Positions 59,701 through 64,000 of a DNA stretch of 64,000 bases are shown here, one piece after another. Position 1 is the first letter of the stretch; each line of letters starts with the position of its first letter. The notes under the pieces are model-generated. The model had not been told where the DNA came from and searched no databases. It saw only the letters and a list, made by a program, of their open reading frames with translations. Source of the stretch: Streptomyces typhae (GTDB lineage Bacteria > Actinomycetota > Actinomycetes > Streptomycetales > Streptomycetaceae); NCBI RefSeq assembly GCF_009755605.1, contig NZ_WPNZ01000031.1, positions 1 through 64,000 on the forward strand. Direction: 5' to 3'. Made by a program: the position numbers and the translations under genes.

Positions 59701-61280
59701 CCTTCCACTGCGTTTCCGCCGAGCCCCAGGGACGTGGGCCGAAGGTGCTGCGGAATCTGGATGAGCGGCCCGTCACCGTCTCGTCGGAGGGACCGCTCCA
59801 GGAGGTGCGGATCCAGCCCACCAACGTGCGCCTCCCGCTGTTCTCCCTCATCGCCTACCACCCCGGCATGTATGCGGTGAGAGGGGACGGTGAGACCGTC
59901 TACGTCGTCACGATGCCCGAAGACCGCGGGCTGGCACTCGCAGACATCCGTTATGTCGACCGCTTTCAGCTCGCGCTGACCGCCCATCGCGACGGCAACA
60001 TGAGGGTGTGGGACCTCGACGTTTGCCCGCGGTTCGGACACGGGCAAAACCACTGGGACCACGCTGCAATCCTCGGCACCATACGGCTCGGCGGCTCGGA
60101 GTTCACCCTCAGCGCCGAACTCGCGTCTGGCGAGATCAAGGCTTGGGACCTGAGCACCGGCGCCCAGGAGCACGAGCTGACCGACCTGGGCGCGCTCAGC
60201 CATGCCGCCGCCGTGGCCGTTGGCGACGCGTCCTACGTTGTCACCGTGACCACGGAGAACGAGCTCGACACCTGGAATGTCCGTGAGGATGCCCTGGAAT
60301 CGACGATTCACCTCCCCGACCCGGCCACCGCACTGGCCGCCGTGCCGCACGGCGATTCGGTGTGGGCCATGGTTGGCGGGGCCGACGGCAGTATCCATGT
60401 GTGGGACACGACCAAGGAGTCGCCTTCCCACGTCCTCGCCGGAGCGGAGGGGCCGGTCACGCAGCTGGTCGCAGGCGACATCGGCGGCGAGTCTCTCCTG
60501 ATCAGCGTCCACAACGAACGCAGAGTCTGTCTCTGGTCCGTGGTCGACAGCACTCTGCGGCAATCGATCACGCTGGACCGGATCGGAGCGATCGCGATGC
60601 AAGGCGGGCGTCTCTTCGCTGCCGAGCAATCGTCGGACGACGATCAGGTGCGTATCTGGGACCTTGCGACGGCCTCACTCGTGGGCTCCGTCCCCGTGGC
60701 TGGCCCTCGGGTGATGACGGTCAGCCAAGTGAACGGCAGGCCGGTACTCGTGGCCGCGGTCAACGAGGCGGAGGTCCAGGTGTGGGATGCCGAATCCGGT
60801 GATCCACTCGGACCTCCGGCCCCAGTACCCGATCAGGTGCACACGATCGCCCCCTACGAGAACGGCGTGCTGATAGGCAGCAAGGCCGGTTATGTCACGG
60901 CCCTCGCCTGGGCCGCATCGGCGTCGGCACCCCGTCCGACGCGGCCGGCCGTCCACGTCACCCACGTCCTGGCGTGGTTGCCGGGCGAACTGCTATGTGG
61001 CGATGCCCGCGCAGACGGGTGGGAGTTGCACACAGTCAGCGAGTGGGAGGGAGGACAGCCGCCCTCCTCCAGCTTGGTCTGCGCCCGCCCCATCACTGCG
61101 ACGACGGCCGAACTTCACGATGCTCTCGTCGACATACTCACGCCCGACGGATTTGAGGTCGTGTGGCTGGAAGCACACTGGTACGAGATCACCAAGGTCA
61201 ACGGCGTGACAAACGGCGGCCCGTGGCGATTCCCGGCGTACTCCGTTCATTGCCACGTGGAGGAAGGACCAGAGCAGTGA
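56760..61280 (+). CDS. Caspase-like / STAND ATPase / WD40 conflict protein
   Basis: I start at the first of two ATGs (56760) after a G run; a GTG at 56706 is possible. The product has 1506 residues. A caspase/CHAT-like protease domain opens it: IRALLLGVGAFESTVDGEWS, His88 in PRIVHFAGHGVSRGRVL, Cys138 in SPVLFLLDVCGAGAAT. A STAND ATPase follows, with P-loop LLLVTGSPGAGKSALLGVTV (about 318-337) and Walker B PVVLILDAVDEAMESDRI. From about residue 830 come roughly a dozen WD40-like blades (LLAVFGGTDGSLQAWDI, GEIKAWDLSTGAQEHEL, GSIHVWDTTKESPSHVL). Sensing by the propeller would trigger the ATPase and unleash the protease. It overlaps the hydrolase gene by four bases. Confidence 0.88.
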   Translation: MMIRALLLGVGAFESTVDGEWSPTSEGLPPLPSIEPQVRELATVLSRFDGLHVSEPVIDADRVSIEESWRQLRHDAAGQPRIVHFAGHGVSRGRVLYLPVHDSRPTELPESAIDVGRWLNEVEHGSDQSPVLFLLDVCGAGAATDYQLFQDVPEGDRRTWVIAACTADESAFDARFTKATALALERLRRGHWDISPALSHVPVEAVADEIARELVRLGEGYPQTVMHSPRRAAALPVPEFFANPAFSTDGWQRLRSRLRLAVRELAADFDPGLDPVHFLTRASGRLDDAATMTGCLFTGRARELTQIRFWLASDEPLLLVTGSPGAGKSALLGVTVFLAHNQLAELSTVLVGRIPARYRPERRYPTLVAVHARHRSTDEVIASIIVQLTPEDAEPAAATSEQALDELKRIAQDLPEPVVLILDAVDEAMESDRIVDDLLPELLRTLRSDGRPAFRALVGMRPPPTDSHLFYEAAGARGMLLDLDTSSNVEDLANDLTTYIADILYSAPAYSDQALRESVARAVATAIVHSRDRSTFLVAALFADFLRTGVPLNPAEAVARLPQSLPHLLELHLRTTLDGDPWMRHLMVGLAQARGQGMPLELVAAAATAAARAAGQEFRPLTPSEAREKLALARFYLRTNIDADGRQLYRFFHEAITEHFREAGTELDGLADKLFHELFSAVPGRWAALGPRWDLAAPYLLRHLMEHAVAVPGGSAVDQLFLDPEYLVRADHNSIWEAVHRTKTPTARRAGAAYRKAFGRGGLFGQDGLLETRRARLQQSLVTYRAAGLAHHLQDGQAQLCTRWSTGLPEESLLHVISKDELGATVSALALGVVGRRLLAVFGGTDGSLQAWDITPSRAGAVLRYSSTLRTNKDAIAQMVIVDLEERVVVALVTDRNALRLHDLATGAIVAEAHLDGTGVSALTVVGTGDETSLAVGRVSGEISLIGLLGESFGRVLDTVEAGDAAITSLLGVESADGSLAFHCVSAEPQGRGPKVLRNLDERPVTVSSEGPLQEVRIQPTNVRLPLFSLIAYHPGMYAVRGDGETVYVVTMPEDRGLALADIRYVDRFQLALTAHRDGNMRVWDLDVCPRFGHGQNHWDHAAILGTIRLGGSEFTLSAELASGEIKAWDLSTGAQEHELTDLGALSHAAAVAVGDASYVVTVTTENELDTWNVREDALESTIHLPDPATALAAVPHGDSVWAMVGGADGSIHVWDTTKESPSHVLAGAEGPVTQLVAGDIGGESLLISVHNERRVCLWSVVDSTLRQSITLDRIGAIAMQGGRLFAAEQSSDDDQVRIWDLATASLVGSVPVAGPRVMTVSQVNGRPVLVAAVNEAEVQVWDAESGDPLGPPAPVPDQVHTIAPYENGVLIGSKAGYVTALAWAASASAPRPTRPAVHVTHVLAWLPGELLCGDARADGWELHTVSEWEGGQPPSSSLVCARPITATTAELHDALVDILTPDGFEVVWLEAHWYEITKVNGVTNGGPWRFPAYSVHCHVEEGPEQ

Positions 61281-62143
61281 CGATCGTCGCAGTGCACGGC
61301 ATCGGCAACCACCTGAGCGGCCGCTCGCCGGAACAGGCGGCTACCGAACTAGCAGGGCAGTGGCGGCTCAGGCTTCAGCATGGGCTCACGACCGCTGGGC
61401 TGGCTGACCACCGGCTCCCTGCCCTGCACGCCGCGTACTACGCTCACCACACCCACGCCGCGGAGCGGCAGGCTGCCGTGCCGGACGTACATGCCATCGA
61501 CGAACGAGAACAATCGTTCGTCATCGCCTGGGCGCTGGCCCTAGGGTCACCCACCCTCCAGGAACGGCAGGGACTGATGACTGCACCACTGCGGCAGATC
61601 CTGTCCTGGGTTTCCCTACGCCGCAACATCCCGATCGGGACGGTCATTCGGCTCGCCGTCCAGATGGCGGGTGAGGTCCGCCGCTACCTCCACCTTCCGC
61701 AGGTACGGGCTGCCGCCCAGTCCACCGTGGCCGAGTCGATCCGACAGGTACGCCCCCGCGTGGTGCTGGCGCACTCCCTCGGCTCGGTCGTCGCGTACGA
61801 GGCTCTCCATGCTCACCCGGAACTGACCGTGGACTGCTTCGTGACCTTGGGCTCCCCCCTCGGCCTGCCGGGTGGGATCTTCGATCACCTGGTGCCCGCA
61901 CCCATCGCCGATCGGGGTGCCCGACCTGCCGGGGTCCGATACTGGGTGAACCTCGCCGACACAGGCGACCTGGTGGCGATTCCTCGTCGGCTCGGCGACC
62001 GATTCCCCGTCGACCAGCACGCCGACACTCCGATGGGCCGTATCGACTTCCATACCTTCGGAGCGTACTTGTCCTCCCCGCTCACCGCTGCGGCGATCAC
62101 TCCCTTCATCCGCAACCCGACAATCCCGGACCAGATCTCCTGA
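61277..62143 (+). CDS. Alpha/beta hydrolase coupled to the caspase-STAND protein
   Basis: The GTG at 61277 overlaps the stop of the giant gene. The 288-residue protein starts MTIVAVHGIGNHLSGRSPEQ, with the oxyanion-type HGIGN. Its nucleophile elbow is RVVLAHSLGSVVAYEALHAH (Ser167), and the acid and His are probably near WVNLADTGDLVA and DFHTFGAYLSSP. This lipase/esterase-like fold without a signal peptide resembles effector hydrolases that attack membranes or small molecules in conflict systems. Tight coupling makes it either a co-effector or a regulator of the caspase-STAND protein. Confidence 0.8.
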   Translation: MTIVAVHGIGNHLSGRSPEQAATELAGQWRLRLQHGLTTAGLADHRLPALHAAYYAHHTHAAERQAAVPDVHAIDEREQSFVIAWALALGSPTLQERQGLMTAPLRQILSWVSLRRNIPIGTVIRLAVQMAGEVRRYLHLPQVRAAAQSTVAESIRQVRPRVVLAHSLGSVVAYEALHAHPELTVDCFVTLGSPLGLPGGIFDHLVPAPIADRGARPAGVRYWVNLADTGDLVAIPRRLGDRFPVDQHADTPMGRIDFHTFGAYLSSPLTAAAITPFIRNPTIPDQIS

Positions 62144-62229
62144 GATTTCAGCAGGCGCGTCTTACATGACCCGTCGTCGCAGGTAACGCCCCTGCACGCA
62201 GGCACGCTCTCCTCGCGCGACTAGATTGA

Positions 62230-62262
62230 CTGTCAAACGACTCGATTGGATGGCAAAGGACA
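62230..62262 (+). repeat. 33-bp inverted repeat, right copy
   Basis: It contains CTCGATTGGATGGCAAAG and matches the complement of 56625-56657 at 30 of 33 positions. It begins 86 bp after the hydrolase stop and points toward the converging acetyltransferase. Confidence 0.8.
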
Positions 62263-62291
62263 CGAACTGCCGGGCTGCGGCTACTCGGTGC

Positions 62292-63032
62292 TCATGGCGG
62301 GCTGCTCGACTGCGCCGCCCAGGCTGCCTCGATTCGCAAGAACTTGCGGCGCAGCGCGGTTCGCTCCTCCTCGACGTCCGGCCAGGCAGGCGACAGGAAA
62401 TACAGGGTGTCCCTGAAGCGACGAAATCCGATGAGCTCCCAGCCGCCAGCGATCTTGCCCACTACACGGTCCCATTCCCCCTGGTCGCGCAACCGGGTAC
62501 CGCTCAGGTCGGAGACTCCGGGCGAACATACGACAGCCCGGGCGCCGAGCATCAGCCGGTGAATGGCCTCGGCAGCAAGGGCCGCGCCGATGCCGTGCCC
62601 CCGCCAGGGCCGTTCCAAGGTGACACGGTCCATGACCAGCAGAGCAGAGCCGGTGTACTCAAGCTGCTCGCTGAACTCCTCCGTGTAGTACCCAGTAGCG
62701 GGATCAAGGACGGCCTGCGCGATCTCGTAGAGGTCCTCCGACTCCTCCGCCATCGCCGCGTACCCGCTGCGGCTGCGGTCGAGATGCACCCGGTAGAAGG
62801 TCATCGAGCCTGCGGCGGCCTCCTCGACCGTGCACGAGAGGCAGTCCGTGCCGTCACAATCCGCGACCGTTCCCGGGCCCCTGTCGTCCCGGTGTGTACG
62901 ACGTCGGTGCAGGACGGCCACATTCCACCGCTCCAGGGTGTCGGCGTGTGGGGTGTCACCCAGTTCGTCGTTGTACGAGATGTGCAGGTGCAGCTCGGTG
63001 GGGTCTCCGGGCAGGGCAGGGGGCTTGGTCAC
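62292..63032 (-). CDS. GNAT-like acetyltransferase
   Basis: The GTG at 63032 starts a 246-residue protein beginning MTKPPALPGDPTELHLHISY. The first half is unusual, with two close cysteines (ADCDGTDCLSCTVEEAA). The second half has ALLVMDRVTLERPWRGHGIG, AALAAEAIHRLM, the acetyl-CoA-binding R-x-x-G-x-G/A loop of GNAT enzymes, then GWELIGFRRFRDTLYFLSPA. The substrate is unknown. It ends against the right 33-bp repeat. Confidence 0.7.
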   Translation of the reverse strand: MTKPPALPGDPTELHLHISYNDELGDTPHADTLERWNVAVLHRRRTHRDDRGPGTVADCDGTDCLSCTVEEAAAGSMTFYRVHLDRSRSGYAAMAEESEDLYEIAQAVLDPATGYYTEEFSEQLEYTGSALLVMDRVTLERPWRGHGIGAALAAEAIHRLMLGARAVVCSPGVSDLSGTRLRDQGEWDRVVGKIAGGWELIGFRRFRDTLYFLSPAWPDVEEERTALRRKFLRIEAAWAAQSSSPP

Positions 63033-63132
63033 TGCGGCAGCCTAGTCGGGTGCGGCTGCCGCGGCGTGGCATGCCCCAACGTGGACGAGAGCCGGCCAGG
63101 GAGCTATCGGCGGCTCGGGGTGAGGCATGACG

Positions 63133-63164
63133 AAGCCCCCGGAATCGGTTGATTCCGGGGGCTT
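63133..63164. terminator. 14-bp perfect hairpin
   Basis: AAGCCCCCGGAATC (63133-63146) pairs with GATTCCGGGGGCTT (63151-63164) around GGTT. It follows the stop of the cell-wall-anchored gene at 63184 on the minus strand. No other transcript obviously ends here. Confidence 0.85.
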
Positions 63165-63183
63165 GGTGAGGCTGGTGGGGTAG

Positions 63184-64000
63184 CTACTGGGCGTTGTCGT
63201 CGTTGGTGGCGTCCTCCGTGTGGTGTCGGCGCACTGTGATGAGGGCGCCTGTGCCTGTGGCGAGGAGCAGGCCGGCGCCACCGACCAGCCACCAGGTGGC
63301 GTCGGCCCCGGTGTGCGCGAGGGAACCAGCGGGTGCCGAGGCGGCGGTGCCCGCTGCGCCCGCACCGGAACTCGCAGTGCCGGTCGGCTTCGCAGAAGGC
63401 TGATCTGCGTGCTCGTCGGCGCCCTTGGCCGTCGGCCTTTCGGTGGACTTTTCTATCGGCGTCGCGTGGGGCTTTTCGGTGGGCCTTTTGGCGGGCGTGC
63501 GGGTGGGGTCCGGTTTTGTCGGTGTGGTGTGGGTTGCGGCGTAGGTGAGGGGCACGGTGACGTGGTCGCCGGGCTTGGCCGTGAAGCCGCTTCGCCCCCT
63601 CGGCAGCTCGTATCCGGTCGGCGTCTTGGCCTGCTTGGTCCAGAAGACGGTGCTGGCACGGGTGTTGACCGGCAGCTTGGCACTCGCGGTACCCGAGTGG
63701 CCGGTGGTGAGGGTCAGCAGGGTTTTGTCGCCGGTGCCGATGTTGACGGTGGCGCCGGGCAGAGGCTTGCCGCTCTTGCCGTCCTTGGCCTTGAGCAGAA
63801 CGGCCGCGGGTTTGAACGGGTCGATGATCGTGATCGGGGTGTCGCTGCCGGGGGTGACGATGACGTCCTGGTCCTCGACGACGCCGTGCATCGGGCTGTT
63901 GCTTTCACGTTCCTTGAGCCGGTAGACGCCCGGTACCAGGTCCCTGAAGGACAGGCGGCCCCCGGTGTCGGTCGTCCCGCTCCCGGCCTCCTTGCCCGTG
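63184..64000 (-). CDS. Cna_B/SpaA-type cell-wall-anchored protein, C-terminal part
   Basis: The frame stays open to the window edge, so the N-terminus lies outside. Visible are a Cna_B-like repeat (TDTGGRLSFRDLVPGVYRLK, ERESNSPMHGVVEDQDVIV) and a second one (AVLLKAKDGKSGKPLPGATV, GHSGTASAKLPVNTRA). A Thr/Pro/Lys-rich wall-spanning stretch follows, then the sorting signal LAHTGADATWWLVGGAGLLL and a basic tail. LAxTG is the class E sortase motif used in Streptomyces. The protein would be attached to peptidoglycan and displayed on the surface. Confidence 0.85.
   Translation of the reverse strand, partial: TGKEAGSGTTDTGGRLSFRDLVPGVYRLKERESNSPMHGVVEDQDVIVTPGSDTPITIIDPFKPAAVLLKAKDGKSGKPLPGATVNIGTGDKTLLTLTTGHSGTASAKLPVNTRASTVFWTKQAKTPTGYELPRGRSGFTAKPGDHVTVPLTYAATHTTPTKPDPTRTPAKRPTEKPHATPIEKSTERPTAKGADEHADQPSAKPTGTASSGAGAAGTAASAPAGSLAHTGADATWWLVGGAGLLLATGTGALITVRRHHTEDATNDDNAQ

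Noticed and set aside
1-64000. CRISPR arrays or riboswitches
   Set aside because: No regularly spaced repeats of CRISPR type and no recognisable riboswitch consensus were seen on reading; a covariance-model scan was not possible.

Overview
The window is high-GC DNA with GTG/TTG starts, chains of overlapping stop/start codons, a conservon, a WhiB factor, MmyB-type and TPR-type XRE regulators, a chaplin-age style secreted protein and an LAxTG surface protein. This points to Streptomyces or a close relative. The density of transposase remnants, relaxase and recombinase genes and conflict-type NTPases says it is an accessory region, either a plasmid or a chromosome arm that has absorbed mobile elements. 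No rRNA or tRNA gene was recognised.

Layout. 1-5.7 kb: the end of an IS5-type element, a membrane/winged-helix protein, a small ANTAR protein, a STAS-like protein, a coiled-coil protein, a beta-rich small protein and a decayed ATP-dependent DNA ligase. 5.7-10.4 kb is a mobile-element graveyard. It holds a collapsed Tn554-like trio, an ISL3 element whose transposase halves now flank unrelated genes, and another recombinase remnant. Within it sit a striking calmodulin-like protein and an orphan phage-tail assembly protein. 11.3-13.9 kb: a sigma-like regulator with a coupled partner, then a complete 940-bp IS5-family element inserted at a CTAG. 14-20 kb: decayed phosphotransferase and methyltransferase genes, an acetyltransferase, and a minus-strand group (XRE-TPR regulator, phosphotransferase, 56-residue peptide, asparagine-synthase-like ATPase) that may be a peptide-modification locus.

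20.4-30.1 kb is a long co-directional, largely overlapping operon. It begins with a conservon (membrane sensor ATPase, roadblock, DUF742, GTPase) and continues with a GAF protein, an acyl-CoA dehydrogenase, a DUF6415-like protein, a zincin, a methyltransferase, a DUF5999-like protein and a STAND/TPR ATPase. 30.2-32.1 kb: a thioesterase and an MmyB-type regulator. 33.2-41.4 kb looks like a plasmid or mobilizable-element backbone: replication-like protein, DnaC-like ATPase, WhiB, DUF2637 protein, MobC-like protein, a three-hairpin oriT candidate, a relaxase and a lipoprotein. 43-47 kb: a recombination module of a complete tyrosine recombinase, an HTH protein, and two paralogous zinc-ribbon proteins, the second carrying a degenerate recombinase domain.

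48.3-62.3 kb holds two predicted NTP-dependent conflict systems. The first is a trypsin-NACHT-repeat protein with a Trypco1 partner, bracketed by two converging Tn3 transposase remnants. A DUF6602 nuclease-like gene, a DUF317 gene and a duplicated-domain gene follow. The second is a caspase-like/STAND/WD40 giant coupled to an alpha/beta hydrolase. That pair sits between 33-bp inverted repeats with three mismatches. The window closes with an acetyltransferase, a bidirectional terminator and a truncated cell-wall-anchored Cna_B-type protein. All functional statements are from reading the sequence and family knowledge; no database search was run.
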